Shown: positions 12,501-25,700 of the stretch, piece after piece | How positions within the stretch are numbered: the first letter of the stretch is position 1 | How the letters are laid out: each line of letters opens with the position of its first letter | Assembly: GCA_018350325.1 (NCBI GenBank) | Contig: JAEVLN010000005.1 | Location: 258,142 to 322,141 of the forward strand | Length of the DNA stretch: 64,000 nt | DNA from: Globodera rostochiensis | Lineage: Eukaryota > Nematoda > Chromadorea > Rhabditida > Heteroderidae | Reading direction: 5' to 3' | Position numbers and translations under genes: made by a program | The notes under the pieces: generated by a model | Database searches by the model: none | What the model was told of the DNA's origin: nothing | The model's input: only the letters and a program-made list of their open reading frames with translations

Positions 12501-15500
12501 ATCTAGTTTCAAAGTTGAGATTTTATCTTTTCTTTCTTTTCATTTTGTTTTTAATTTTACTCATTTTTATTTTTTATCACTTAATTTGGTTTTATTTTTA
12601 TTATGTATTTTCAAACTGCGCGCGTTAAAAATGCAGGTTTGTATTTATGCGACAAATTTGAAACAGCTTTGTAAAAATTTCTTTCAATTTTTAAACTTTA
12701 CATTGAATAAATCTTTATATTTGTTAAATTGGTATTTTTATTATTTTTAAAGGCAAATATTATTTTTATGTTTTATATTACATAGAATTCTTTAAAATAT
12801 TTATAGGCAATATCTTCAGACTATTTTATTTTTCATAAAGGCTAAAAAATCCTTAATTGCGACCAATGGCACACATTTTTTGATCTGCACGCTTTCACGG
12901 ATTCCGCTTCAATCCATGTTGCTGCTAATCCCGTATTATATTTATCTTCAAATAATATTAATTCTTTCCATACATTTTTAAAATCCCCCCGAAGGTCCAG
13001 AATCAGCATTTGGTTTTCGATGATAATATTACATTGGAGCTCTTTAATTATATTAAATTACTTATTTTTTTACTTAATTATTATAATATAATCAAATTAA
13101 AAAATAAGCCAAAAAATATGCAAAATGAACAAAGAATTGGTTTAGATTTTGTTGTGCTTGCAATTTTAAAAGTACTTAAAATTTTTGTCATTTTCTATAT
13201 TGTCATTTATTCCGATTAATTTGTAATAGATTTTGCCGCGCAAACACCGGCCACGCACATCTCCCTGCAAAGCATGCTTGGAAGCAGTAGATACTTGTTT
13301 GAAAAATATTTTTCAGTTTCGTCGTAAGAATTTTTTAAATTGTTACTAAAAGAAGTCAATCAGTTTCTAGTTTATGACCAATAATAGGTTTGGACAAAGC
13401 GATCTGCTTACTCGATACACTCACAATCAAAAATATACGCTCTATTAAAATATTATATATTATTTAAAAATTGAAATTAAAATTTTTTAAATTAAAAAAA
13501 ACAGTTATTAAAATCAAATAAAAACAAATAATTTTGTCAAGGTAATGAGAATAGCCGTTTTTAAAAAATTTTCAAGGATAATAAAAGAATAGTTTTAAAA
13601 TTAATACCTAATCAAAAAAGGAATAAAATTAATTGCATTAAATTACAATAAATTCAAGCACTTCGAGGATAATAAAGAAATTCCTTTAAAGGTATTTGTT
13701 AGAAATTTATTTGAAAGTAAGAAAGTGTTTGATAAAATCCAACAACAAAAATTTATTAATATTCTTAGATGCTATGGAGTGGGTTTGATTTTTGGGCTTT
13801 GATAAAACCCCAATTTTATTTATTATTGAATAGTATTTGGTTTAATAAAGTTTAATTTATTTCTTTGTTATTTTCCTCTTATTAAAATTTTATTGTAATA
13901 TTGATTTGTTTTAACAATTTGGTTGTTATAAACTTAATTTTATTAATATATGTTGATTTGTCTTAATTTTAATGTGAAGGCAACAATCTTTTTCTTTCCG
14001 TAATTTTTTATTTAATAATTTTCTTATAATGGGGCAGAGCGGTACCTCTATTCCAATCTGTTGTGCGATAATTGGGTAGAATGTCGCAGCGTTCTGCCTT
14101 ATGTGGACTTTGCGAGCCATTTTATTCATTGATAGTTAATCTATAGAATTCTAGATTTTGCTTTGTATTATTTTTTAATGTGTTTATCATTAAATTTAGA
14201 TCAACTATTTTAGTTTAAAAAGTTTTAATTTATTTTATTAACATCATGCAATAATTTGCATCCGATATTTGTTTAAGTTACCTTTTTCTTTGGTTTAGTT
14301 TGATTGTTTTGTGTTGGTATTAATAACATAATTTCAATTGGTTATTTGTTTTTAATCATTTTTTGAATTGATTACATTTCATTTGATTGAAACGTTGTTA
14401 ATAATTTTTTCAAGCAATAGTTTTGTTTTGTGTTGTGAAAAATGTTTAAACAAAAATATTATTTTCTATTTGTGCTATTGATGCAAATTAGTCATTTTTA
14501 TATCTTTAAATTCAAATTATTATTTATTAATTTTTGAAGTTTTAATCTCTATAATTTGCAGAAGAAACTTTTGAAGCACCATTTTCTTTAAATTTAAATA
14601 TTAAATATAATTTAGTTTATTTGTGACCGTAATTTCAGACTTCAGGACGAGTTGATAAATTTACTTTTTTCCACGACGTTCCTTATTGGTAGTTTAGATT
14701 GTAATTTGCTAATTTAGTTTTATTATGCCCTGTACTGCCTTAAACCCGCGAGGTGTTCTTAAGAAAAATTGCTGCCAAAAATAGTATTCCAGGTGTTGTT
14801 ATATGTTTATTTTACCGCTTTGTGTCAGCTTGACTTAGTATTTGAGTAATAAATTGTTGTATAATTTCTCGCAATAATTACCAAATATAATTCTTTATAT
14901 TGAATACGCATTTAGAAATTAAATTTAGATTTAAAATAGAGGAACGAAAGCGATTTTATTATGCAGCATTTATAATTCCGTTAGCTTTCTTTAGTAGGCG
15001 TTTTAAATTTATAAGTTACTAATTTATATGATCAAATTAAAAAAAGAAAGAACAAAATTCAAAAAGATAATTGATATAAAGAAAATGTTTATTGATACTA
15101 ATACCTTTTATTATGTAATTTTTTATTGCTATTTTTTAGGCATCATAACCAAATATTTTATATATTTATGTTTATTTCAAATATGGTTTTGAATATAATT
15201 ATTACTTAAATTTTATGTTTATCTTTTAGGCTATTTATATTTTTAATAATTGTTATTTTTTTAACATCAAGGTAAGTTCATCGTTTTACTTTAAAAATTA
15301 ATTATGTGTTTAAACAATTTTTGAGTAGCTTTTTGATTAAAAAAATAACACCTATGTACACATCGGTGTAGATTCTTAGTATATAAACTTGTTTTGTCAG
15401 TATACCATTTCTTTAAAAAATTCCTTTTGAGGCCACATTGTTATTTCTTAAGCGAATAATTATTAAGTGAAAAAAATGCAATGTATTAAAATAAAAATTT

Positions 15501-17025
15501 CGTTGCGTAACGATCGTTGAGACGCATCTTCACTTAATCCTTCTTAAACTATTTATTATAAATACAAATTTTTTATTATAATATTTTTGATTAACAATAA
15601 GTAAATTTTGTTTTTTTCAAATAAATTTGTAATAGCAATAAAAACCGAAAAGTTCAAATTTTTGTATTCAATATTATTCATGCAATACAAATGAAAATTT
15701 ACGCTTTAAGACCAAATCTCATACCCAAAATGCACCCACAAAGATCGATGTTTTTGAAAATGATATGAAACAAATCACGTTAACTTTCCTATTATTTTTT
15801 TCGATTATTTGCTTTATTAAAATAAAAATAATGTGACAGAAAATATTGTTCCATTTTTGGCATGTCTTAAATTTGCATATCAAATGAAATATTTTTCGCC
15901 GCATTGTCTTAAGAATTTTGTTGTCATTGTGTCCATTCACCCGAAAGAGGCTGAGGTTCAATATTTTCGTGTAATTTGTCGAATAAAAACGCTATTTCTT
16001 TGATTATTAACCGCATTATAAGGACCATGGAGGCTAACGCGGACAAAAAGTGGTAAAATCCGAGGACTCTTACCTTCAATGCAAAAAGCCTGCATCATTT
16101 TTCAAAATTATATAACTTATCAGAATTTTATGATTTTATAGTCATTTTGTAGCCCAATTAATTCTCTATCATTATATGAAAAGCATGATTAAGATCAGAT
16201 AGATTGTTTTTCATCGAGTTATAAAAACATTTTTTACATATTTTTTAATCTAATACCTTAGATATAAATTATTAAAGCATACAATAGAAATAATTCGAGC
16301 TAATAAAATTGAATTATTTTATACATCTAAGGATTTTTTTTTAAATAAAAATTTGTGAATGAAATAAAATATTAATTTTGAAACCACACGTATCACAGAT
16401 TTTTCCATCTCCATGTCTACATGGTTACAGTGCTCCTCATTTTTGTTGTACTTCATCGTCCTTGTTCAAATACTTTTCATAATTTATATTTTATTGTTTG
16501 AGATTTAAAGTTTGAAAATGACTATTTTTTATTTTGTCGTGTGAAAGTTGAATTTTAATTTTTCTAAAAGATCTACTATGTTAGGGTGCGTAACAAATTT
16601 TGAAATTAAATTACTCTGAAGACATTTGTAGTATTTTTGTATAGCACGATGTTAGTCGTGTAGGAATTGATTATCAATCTTGCAATACTCATTAGTTTTA
16701 ATATTTTTATTTAATTTAATTTTCATAATTTGAATATGTCACTGTACTCCTGAGATCGGCATAACAAAATTTTAAACAACAATTTGACATTATCAATTAA
16801 AGATATTTTTTCTTTGCACGGTTTTTACAAATTAACTATTGATAATAATAGTTTTTATAGTTATTACAATTCAGTACAAGTAATCAGTTCGCCATAATTG
16901 GAGGTGATAGTTTAGCTACATTATTTAACTCAAAATGCTAACATTGAATATATGTATTTAATGATTTTCATTTACACTGGGTGACTTGAATAAAAATTAT
17001 TAGTTTTCAGTTGATTTGTTTGATA
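9581..17025. other. A+T-rich stretch with a few GC-richer islands
   Basis: No gene is assigned. The strongest island is 10085-10425. On the minus strand a possible terminal exon at 10090-10250 follows an acceptor-like TTCAG and ends in TAA, while a Cys-containing frame through the same DNA ends at a CAG|GTTTTG donor-like site. The plus strand is also open in places. Other islands lie at about 11235-11330, 13225-13290, 14030-14115 and 16020-16090. A GAAAATCG-type low-complexity tract is at 11595-11720. I could not decide on strand or frame from sequence alone. Confidence 0.3.
11595..11720. repeat. Low-complexity TCGAAA-type tract
   Basis: An irregular tandem of short units such as TCGAAA, TCGAAATC and GTCGAAAATCGAAG. 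It is a degenerate simple repeat without coding or RNA structure that I can recognise. Confidence 0.7.
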
Positions 17026-18143
17026 GTTACCACCAGTGTTTTCCTGTTCCAGCTTGGCCTGTTCTGTTCCTGTTCTGTTCCTGTTCTGTTCCTGTTCCTG
17101 TTCCTGTTCTATTCTAGAATTTAGAACAGCACAGGAACAGGAACAGATTCAAAATCCTTGGAACAGGAACAGAACAGGAACAGAACAGGCCAAGCTAGAA
17201 CAGGGTAAAAATTGAATAATTGAACTTTTATTGAGTAATATATTTGAAATTTTCCAACTATTCAGTATGATCTCAGGTGGCGTAGTGGTTAAACTGTGTG
17301 ACGTGATTCAATTTTGGCTAAGGTTCAACTTTCCCTAGTGAAAATCTTTTTTATTCTTTTTATTTTACTCCCTGGTGTGGTGTAATGGTGAGTGATATGT
17401 GATGCCTGGGGCTGTGGGTTCGAACCCCCGACTTTGTAAATGATTTTTTTTTCTCTCTTTTTATGAACTTTGATGGTAATTAAAAATATTTTAGATTTAA
17501 TATTTTTTGAAGACATATAAATTTTTTATTTGTTTCATTAAACTTGAGAAAAAAATCATAGGGGGACCCTTTTGTTTTGTTTTTAAAAATCAAGACCAAT
17601 TTTTTTAACAATTCCATCAAAATCTTCAAAAAATGGTTGCAAATCCCTTAACAAATTAAGTCAAAAATTCAAAATTTTCTCGGCGGCGCCTATCGGCACC
17701 GCCGACCCCCCCCCCCTGATGTAAAGCAGAATTCTCAATTTGAATTTGAGTTGCTCCCCATTCTCAAAATTGGGTCGCCCCCGACCTTCGACATGACCAA
17801 CCCCAACCTCCTTTAAGTCTCGTGTTTTTGAGGGTCAATCTCGAGTCTCGGGGTAAAGTCTTGGTAAGGTTAGGTCTCGAGCATCACTAGGAAGTGATTG
17901 AACACTTTGTCCAATGCATCATCAATTAAAATTTCAGACTGAATTTCACTCGGAAAATTTTTAATTTGGAACAGTCTAAGAACAGTTAACTCTGTTCTGT
18001 TCCTGTTCTGTTCCTGTTCCTGTTCTGTTCTCGAGGTCGGAACAGAACAGGAACAGAACAGACAGGCTGTTCTAAGATTTTAGAACAGAACAGGAACAGG
18101 AACAGGTTCAAAATTGTTGGAACAGGAAAACACTGGTTACCAC
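17026..18143. mobile_element. hAT-type non-autonomous DNA transposon, family A copy 1
   Basis: The element runs 17034-18135 and is flanked by a perfect 8-bp target duplication, GTTACCAC (17026-17033 and 18136-18143). The ends are inverted: CAGTGTTTTCCTGTTCCA on the left and its complement on the right. An 8-bp duplication with CAGTG termini is the known signature of hAT elements. Both subterminal regions are rich in GTTCCTGTTCT and its complement, forming long imperfect hairpins. The interior carries tRNA-like A and B boxes (17278-17427) and the GC-rich palindromic module (17682-17703). No transposase ORF remains. A second copy with its own duplication is at 61150-62257. Confidence 0.88.
17278..17427 (+). 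promoter_or_regulatory. tRNA-like internal A/B boxes within hAT family A
   Basis: Two A-box-like sequences, TGGCGTAGTGG (17278-17288) and TGGTGTAATGG (17378-17388), are followed by B-box-like GGTTCAACTTTCC (17322-17334) and a perfect GGTTCGAACCC (17417-17427). Order and spacing match RNA polymerase III type 2 promoters. The surrounding bases do not fold into a full tRNA, because the T-stem pairs only next to the loop. A tRNA-derived SINE-like head is the best explanation. The same layout recurs at 61338-61488. Confidence 0.55.
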
Positions 18144-19728
18144 ATATATTTATACAGTTGATCGGTTTTAGATTTTTTTTAAATAGTTACGTCAAAATCC
18201 AAGTAAATTATTTTAAATTAAGTTCATTAATGTAACATAAATTTGTTTGAAGAAAAAAATTGTTTAAACAATATACTTTTTGGCGTAAGTTTAGCATAAA
18301 TATTTATTGCAATTTGAGGTCGCCGTGGACGAAGCCGATACCGTGTAGCTCTTGCAATCAATTTAAAATTTGAAAGTTGACACAGATAGCACCATATGGT
18401 CTGGGGTTATATAATGTAAGTAGAAATCACTGTAATTTTTTTCTTTGACCTTGATGATTTTGTAGTTTTGTAAAAAAAGAAATTTAATTAATTTCGAAAA
18501 CTGCCGACCTTATTAATACTTGTTTTGAATTTTATGAGGTTGTTATTTTTTATTTTAAAATTTAAAAAGTTGATAGCTTAGCATATTTTAATTTTAATTT
18601 TTGCAAAATTTTTATCTAAAATAATTATTAAATCAAAGATTTACTTAATTTAATGCTCCAAGCTTGATTTAAGATTGACAAAGCTCCATTAGGGTGAATT
18701 ATTTTTATTATCGATTTTATTTTTATTAGATTTTTAAGCTTTGGTATAATTAATTGAATGTCGTAATTGGTATGTACTAAAATAATTATGATGTTTCATA
18801 TTTGTGATAATATTAAAATTAAGATATTTTAATTATTTTTTATTCAAAAATAATTTATGTTTTTTAACAATTGATCTGTATAATTGTATATTAATATCAA
18901 ATTAACATTTGCTGTTTATGCTGTAATTATTCATTATAAATATATTTAGCTAATTATTGTAATTGCGTTGACTTGTAGCAGCACTCCACAGCATTAGTGA
19001 AAAGAATTAAAATATTAACATAAGCTTAGTTTGCCGATGCCCTCTTAAACGGAGACGATGTTGCGTGAGACCCTGCGATTTTTGTAGCATGACAGAATAA
19101 TAATAAAGTATTAAAGCGAGAGCTTGTGTCAAACATTTAAAAATAAATGCGCGTTTTAAAAAATCAAAATCAATAATTCCCATTAGGAGAACATTCAAAG
19201 GTCCATGTTGTATAAGAACATGAAAAATAATAAATTACAAACAAAAACTATAATAAAATAAAAGTAAAAGAATCAAAAAAACGCATCAAACAAAAATTAA
19301 ATGCAAAAAATTATGAAAGAATAAACTGATAAATGTCAAATTCCAAAAATGCAATATTTAGAAAAGGTAGAATTTTGCTTTGATTTTTTGCATTATTTGA
19401 AATTTGAATTGATGTTTATTTTCTTTATTCAAAACAATTTTTTATCTTGTTCAAAAGAAAACTTTGCCTCCTTTGAAACTGCCTGTGGCTCGTACTCATG
19501 GTCCGAGATTTTAAACAAATTTAGATTAATGTAATTATGAAAGCCCAACATTTTTCATACCTACCAGTTGGAAGTGAAAAAACAAGGGAAACCACATAAA
19601 ATTAAAACGAAAATGAAATGATAAAAAAATAAATTTGTCTTTTTAAATGTTAGGAAACTTAGTATATGTAAATATTGCATAAAATAAATACAAAAATAAT
19701 TATAAATTGAAATATTTTAATTAAATGG
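18144..19728. other. A+T-rich stretch, nothing recognised
   Basis: Spacer between two hAT-type insertions. There is a small GC-richer patch at about 18315-18410 and another at 19010-19075. No ORF above about 60 codons is convincing and no RNA gene was recognised. Confidence 0.45.
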
Positions 19729-20242
19729 GTATTTTCCAGGCATGGACACGGTTACCCGTAACCGCGGTTATCCGCGGTTAACGGTTATGGAATTTAAAAG
19801 GTCACGGTTACGGGCGGTTAACGGTTATGACCTCTAAAACCGCGGTTAACCGTCGTATCCGTTATTTTTTGGCTGCTGAGGATTGAGATGATTTGCCTTA
19901 TAATTTCTTTGACTTTTATTCACATTTCACCAAATTACTTTATCGATCCAGTGGCTTAGTGGTGAAACGCTTCGACTGTTTTTATTTGTTCTAGGTTCTA
20001 GCCCTTGTTCAAAATCTGGAAAACTTTATTGATTTTTTTAAATAATGCGGTTAAACGCGGATAACCGCGGGCGGTTAACGGTTATGAGATTTTGAGGACG
20101 GGCGGTTACGGGCGGTTAACGGTTATGAGATTTTTAAGACGGGCGGTTACGGGCGGTTACGGACGGTTAACGTTTCTAAGTGTTTGAGGACGGGCGGTTA
20201 CGGTCAAGGAAATTCATAACCGTGGCCATGCCTGGTATTTTC
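19729..20242. mobile_element. hAT-type non-autonomous DNA transposon, family B
   Basis: The element runs 19737-20234 with a perfect 8-bp target duplication GTATTTTC (19729-19736 and 20235-20242). Its terminal inverted repeats are CAGGCATGGACACGGTTA on the left and the complement of CAGGCATGGCCACGGTTA on the right, with one mismatch in 18. Both arms consist of iterated GCGGTTAACGGTTA units. The centre has an A-box-like TGGCTTAGTGG near 19952 and a B-box-like GGTTCTAGCCC near 19995. There is no coding capacity. It is a different family from 17034-18135 but built on the same plan. Confidence 0.88.
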
Positions 20243-21302
20243 AATTTTAGGCTTGCAGGAGTTCAAAATAGCCTGCAACGTTCTTATTCGGCCGACTTAA
20301 GCGGCCATGAAGTTAAAAGAGAATCTAATTATTCTTAATATAACAAATCGAGTTAACTTCTACCAAACCTATTTTTATATTAAATATTGATTCAATTAAA
20401 ACTCATCAAAATTCTAACAATAAATACGACACTAATGCTATCGCCGTAATTTGAGAACCAATTAATGGAAGGGATAATGGCCGGAATGATTAATAAATAA
20501 AAATTAATTTTAATTTTAACAAATTAATTGCTTTTTGTAGAAAGCACCACTCACTCTGTTCTCTGAAAGAAAATATTAAGCAAAAAGTAGATAAAATAAT
20601 ATTAAAAACTAAATAATATAAAATGTTTTATATTCAATGCAAAGACTTAATCAAACAAAGAATTAAAATATTAAAACAATTAAAAATTATTTGGAATTGT
20701 TGCATTTTAATTTTTCGCCAAACAGAAATTTAGATAGGAAAACCCGTACGCCATTAATTTCCATAAATCAAAAATATTTATGCGCAAAGAATTACAATGA
20801 TAATTCCTATGTTTAAAAGAAGTACCTAAATTGAAAGTTGGAATTTAAATAAATGGATTCGATTTATTTTTACAACCATTTTAAAGATTAATCAGCTTTG
20901 TTTTTGAATTAAATATAATTTTGACATAAATTCGTCTTTTGTTTTAAGCTTTAATAAATAAAATACTTAAAAATTAAAAATGAAAGGCTAATCAAAAACT
21001 TATGATAAATTAAAATATTATTATAATTTAAGATGATATTTTAAATCAATGTTATAATGATTTTTAATTTAGCAGCCTGTCTCTTGAATGTTTTTTGAAA
21101 TTTAATGAGAATTTTCGATTCAAAAACAAAAAAGTTTTAAAAAAGTTCCATTTATATTAATAAATTGAAAAGAAAGAAGTTCTTTGGCCTTATTAAATAT
21201 GATTATTAGAGATGAATAAGAATTTGCAAGGTCTTTAAGGCTTAAATTTGAGCTTTCTATTAATCAAATTATACTTTTTATTTGAATTGACAATAATTTA
21301 AA
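20243..21302. other. A+T-rich stretch, nothing recognised
   Basis: A+T-rich spacer between the family B hAT element and the satellite array. No open frame or repeat stood out. Confidence 0.5.
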
Positions 21303-22715
21303 AATTATTAGATGGGGTGCGTTGATGACCAAATTACTCTAACCGTCTGACTCTCTCTTTTTAGCACACTATTTCTTCAAAAAATAAAATGTTCAAAAAA
21401 GTAACTAAAAAATTATTAGATGGGGTGCGTTGATGACCAAATTAGTCTAGCCGTCTGACTCTCTCTTTTTAGCACACTATTTTTTCAAAAAATAAAATGT
21501 TCAAAAAGTAACTAAAAAATTATTAGATGGGGTGCGTTGATGACCAAATTACTCTAACCGTCTGACTCTCTCTTTTTAGCACACTATTTCTTCAAAAAAT
21601 AAAATGCTTAAAAAAGTAACTAAATGACCAAATTACTCTAACCGTCTGATCTCTCTTTTTAGCACACTATTTCTTCAAAAAATAAAATGTTCAAAAAAGT
21701 AACTAAAAAATTACTAGATGGGGTGCGTTGATGACCAAATTACTCTAAACGTCTGACTCTCTCTTTTAGCACACTATTTCTTGAAAAAATAAAATGTTCA
21801 AAAAAGTAACTAAAAAATTATTAGATGGGGTGCGTTGATGACCAAATTACTCTAACCGTCTGACTCTCTCTTTTTAACACACTATTTCTTCAAAAAATAA
21901 AATGTTCAAAAAAAGTAACTAAAAAATTACTAGATGGGGTGCGTTGATGACCAAGTTCTCTAACCGTCTGACTCTCTCTTTTTAGCACCCTATTTTTTCA
22001 AAAAATAAAATATTCAAAAAGTAACTAAATGACCAAATTACTCTAACCGTCTGACTCTCCATTTTTAGTTGCTTTATTGAACATTTTATTTTTTGAAGAA
22101 ATCGTGTGCTAAAAAGAGAGAGTCAGACGGTTAGAGTAATTTGGTCATCAACCCATCTAATAATTTTTTAGTTGCTTTATTGAACATTTTATTTTTTGAT
22201 GAAATAGTGTGCTAAAAAGAGAGAGTCAGACGGTTAGAGTAATTTGATCATCAACGCACCCCATCTAATAATTTTTTAGTTGCTTTATTGAACATTTTAT
22301 TTTTTGAAGAAATAGTGTGCTACAGACGGTTAGAGTAATTTGGTCATCAACGCACCCCATCTAATAATTTTTTAGTTGCTTTATTGAACATTTTATTTTT
22401 TGAAGAAATAGTGTGCTAAAAAGAGAGAGTCAGACGGTTAGAGTAATTTGGTCATCAACGCACCCCATCTAATAATTTTTTAGTTACTTTTTTGAACATT
22501 TTATTTTTTGAAGAAATAGTGTGCTAAAAAGAGAGAGTCAGACGGTTAGAGTAATTTGATCATGAACGCATCCCATCTAATAATTTTTTAGTTGCTTTAT
22601 TGAACATTTTATTTTTTGAAGAAATAGTGTGCTAAAAAGAGAGAGTCAGACGGTTAGAGTAATTTGGTCATCAACCCATCTAATAATTTTTTAGTTACTT
22701 TTTTGAACATTTTAT
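21303..22715. repeat. ~107-bp satellite array with an internal inversion
   Basis: About eight units run forward to about 22068 and then about six units run in reverse. A typical unit contains GATGGGGTGCGTTGATGACC, then TTACTCTAACCGTCTGACTC, then TTTTTAGCACACTATTTCTT and AATAAAATGTTCAAAAAAGT. Successive unit starts at 21311, 21419 and 21526 give periods of 107-108 bp. Several units lack an internal segment, for example at about 21620 and 22025. As an inverted pair of arrays the region could form a long hairpin. Related units occur at 29497-29587 and 34003-34956. Confidence 0.9.
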
Positions 22716-25700
22716 TGTTGAACGAAAATTACCATATAAACAATAGTCAAAAGCAGTGATATTTATATAGTTTATTTAAAAATCGAAATCTAAATTAACT
22801 TGTCGTATTATTATAATAAAATTTATCATAATTAAACCAAATGAAAAGGCGCGAGTACGTTTTTTTTACGAAAAGTTTGTTAAAGTTAAGGCGTATATGG
22901 ATCATTTCCATGGATTGTTGGCAAGTTGGTGGGCGATAATATTTTACAAATTATCAAAAAATAAAAAAAAGAAAAAATGTTTACAATCAGAATTTTATAT
23001 TACTTTTCTAATTTAAAAATATAAAATGTTTATCACAAAAAATTTCTTAAAATGAAATGAAGATAAATTAACAAAAACAAATAATTGAAACAGTTATATA
23101 ACTTTAAATATTTGCTAAAATAAAATCAAAATATAAATTAATGTTAAAAAAATTTACTCAAATATTATATAATTGAAATAGTAAATTAAATGTAAATTTT
23201 GAAAAATGAAATTACGGAAGATGCGATTATAGTTGAGATTTTTAAATAAATAGCTAAAAGTACATATACAATACCTAAAACAATCAAAAATATAAAAACT
23301 AAAAAAATGAAGACTTCGCTCATAAAATGCATTCACAGTATTTCATACGATAAATTTTCCTATTTGGGAACTAACTGAAACATAGTGTCAAATTGATAGG
23401 CAATAAATGCATAATATACGCGACAGTTTAGATTTGGATGAGCACTATTTCACAAAGATTTTTATGTCATTAATTTTTAATATTAAATAAAACAAAAAAT
23501 AGTATTCTAAAAGGAAAATAAATCTTTTATGTATTAATAAAATTGTTACCTATTTATAATATACGAATTACCCTATTATCACTTACAAACTGGCAGTAAA
23601 TATTAGTCGGCATAATGAATATGTTAACGTTGGTAAATATGTTTATAAAACAATCGCTAATTGCGATACGAGAAAAACAAAACACATTTTAATACAAGAA
23701 TAAAAATGGATTACTTAAAAACACTACACGTAAGCTGTGAATAAGTTAATTTGGGAGACCCGGTTGCCGGAAAAAATATTTTATATTATTTATAAATTCT
23801 TCGTCTGGCAAAGTGATGAAAAACACGATAAAAATTAAATACACAAAAAAATATAATTGAAAATTTAAATATTTTTGTTGATATCGAAAGAAATGATCAA
23901 AAGCGAATACATTCTGTTTAAAAAAATTAAATGCCTGAGATGCTAACAAAAATTTAATTAATCGTTAATTATTCTCGTCAAACCCGATCAGTAAAAAAAA
24001 GGATTAATCAAAAATTTTTCAATTTCTTATCAACAAATCGGATCATGGCCTAAGCTATCATCCATCAAATAATAAATTAAAAAAAAAATAATATAGGACC
24101 CTCAGCAGGGCTTGCCATGGCATTCGCGATTGCAATTTGGGCAACAAACAGGCACGTGAGAAACAGCCACGTCAAATAAATTAAATAGATTAAAGAATCT
24201 TTTAAACTATGAGGAATCCGTCAATTAATAAATCTATATTTTTATATAAATAATGCAAAACATAATCAAGTATTTATAAAGACAAAATTCCAAATGGGTT
24301 AACTAATACAAACTAAAACCAAATAAGGACCATAAATAAAATGTTCGCAAATTGCAAATAATCTTGAAAATCATAACGAGCCGGAGAACAAAATTTTGAA
24401 GAAATTATAATATTTTCTAGAAAAAATCATTTTTTAGTAATTCATATACGTTTTTAGGGTTTAAGATGAAGTCGATTACTTTATTACATTTATTATTTGT
24501 ATTCTTTTAATTGTGTGATATCTAATTTGAGATAGATTCTAGTATATTGTTACAAGATTTATGAATAAATCAAATGACTTATTTGTTAATTTATTTATTC
24601 AACAATTGAAATTTTTTCATTATACCAAATGCTAAGTTGCAATCTGTAACAGAACCACCCGACCACGCTAAAATTAAAGTTAGATAAATATAATTGAATA
24701 AAAGAAAAGCTGCTCTATGCAAAATTTGCAAAACTTAAAAATTTTTTCAAAATTTAGCCCATTCGCCCTGCGCTGATTTCCGGACTGAACAGTCAATAAT
24801 AATTTGTAAAGTGAACGCGAACGATATATCACACACAAAATATTATTCGTTGTAAATAAAAGGCTTTTTCCAAAATTACCAATTTTCAAATTCTATATAA
24901 ATTAATACCATTTTTGTTTAATTGGATATTTTATTTATTTTTTCTCGTTTTAATGCATTTTTGTTTAATACAAATTTAGAAATATTAAAATGACTACATA
25001 ATTTATTTAAGCTTCTTTTCTATGTAGATAAATTTTTTGTAAAGGCAGATCTTTTATGTTTTTTTCTCTGACGACATTTTTGCACAAAAAGGTTAGATAA
25101 TGTATGTGAAGCTTTACAATATTTTGAAGGTATTTGAGGTTTTAGGAATTTATATTACAATTAAGCATTTAAGTTTTTAATAATATTGATTTAATTTTTT
25201 AACATGACAAACCAATCTTTTTTTTCAACATATACTGAATTATACTATTTTGACTTCAAACACTTGTCAGACTGACATGATCCCAGGTAGTGTCCTCAGT
25301 CAGAGCATATCCTCTTGCAGAATTTTAACGCAGTAAATAACTTAAACTGGATACAAATATTTTATTTATTATAAATATAAGAATGATCAAAACGCGAAGA
25401 TGTTGCCTCATTGTAATAAATATATAAATCATAAAATATTCAAATGACAAAGATAAAAGGAAACTAGTATAAAAGAAAATTTCACATTTGATCGACGCAT
25501 CAAAAACAAGGCGTCTGTCTTTCAGTCGCGAAGTCTGAATAACACTGGGCGCATTAAATACATTAATTCATAAGATTAATTTTAAAAAATCAACAATTAA
25601 CAAGTAAAAAGATCAAGAAAACTCCAAAATCTCGTAATGTATTTGGCATATTCTAGCAAACACACAGCAAATGCCTAACAATAAAAACTAAGCTAGCATA

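Noticed and set aside
17411..17430. Functional tRNA gene ending in GGTTCGAACCC
   Set aside because: The T-stem pairs only next to the loop and no acceptor or anticodon stem can be formed, so it is a tRNA-like remnant inside a transposon.
21303..22715. CRISPR array
   Set aside because: The DNA is eukaryotic and there are no unique spacers: the repeat fills the whole ~107-bp period.
24100..24180. Minus-strand Cys-rich peptide or signal peptide
   Set aside because: Three frames look equally reasonable and none has a start with a clear gene context.
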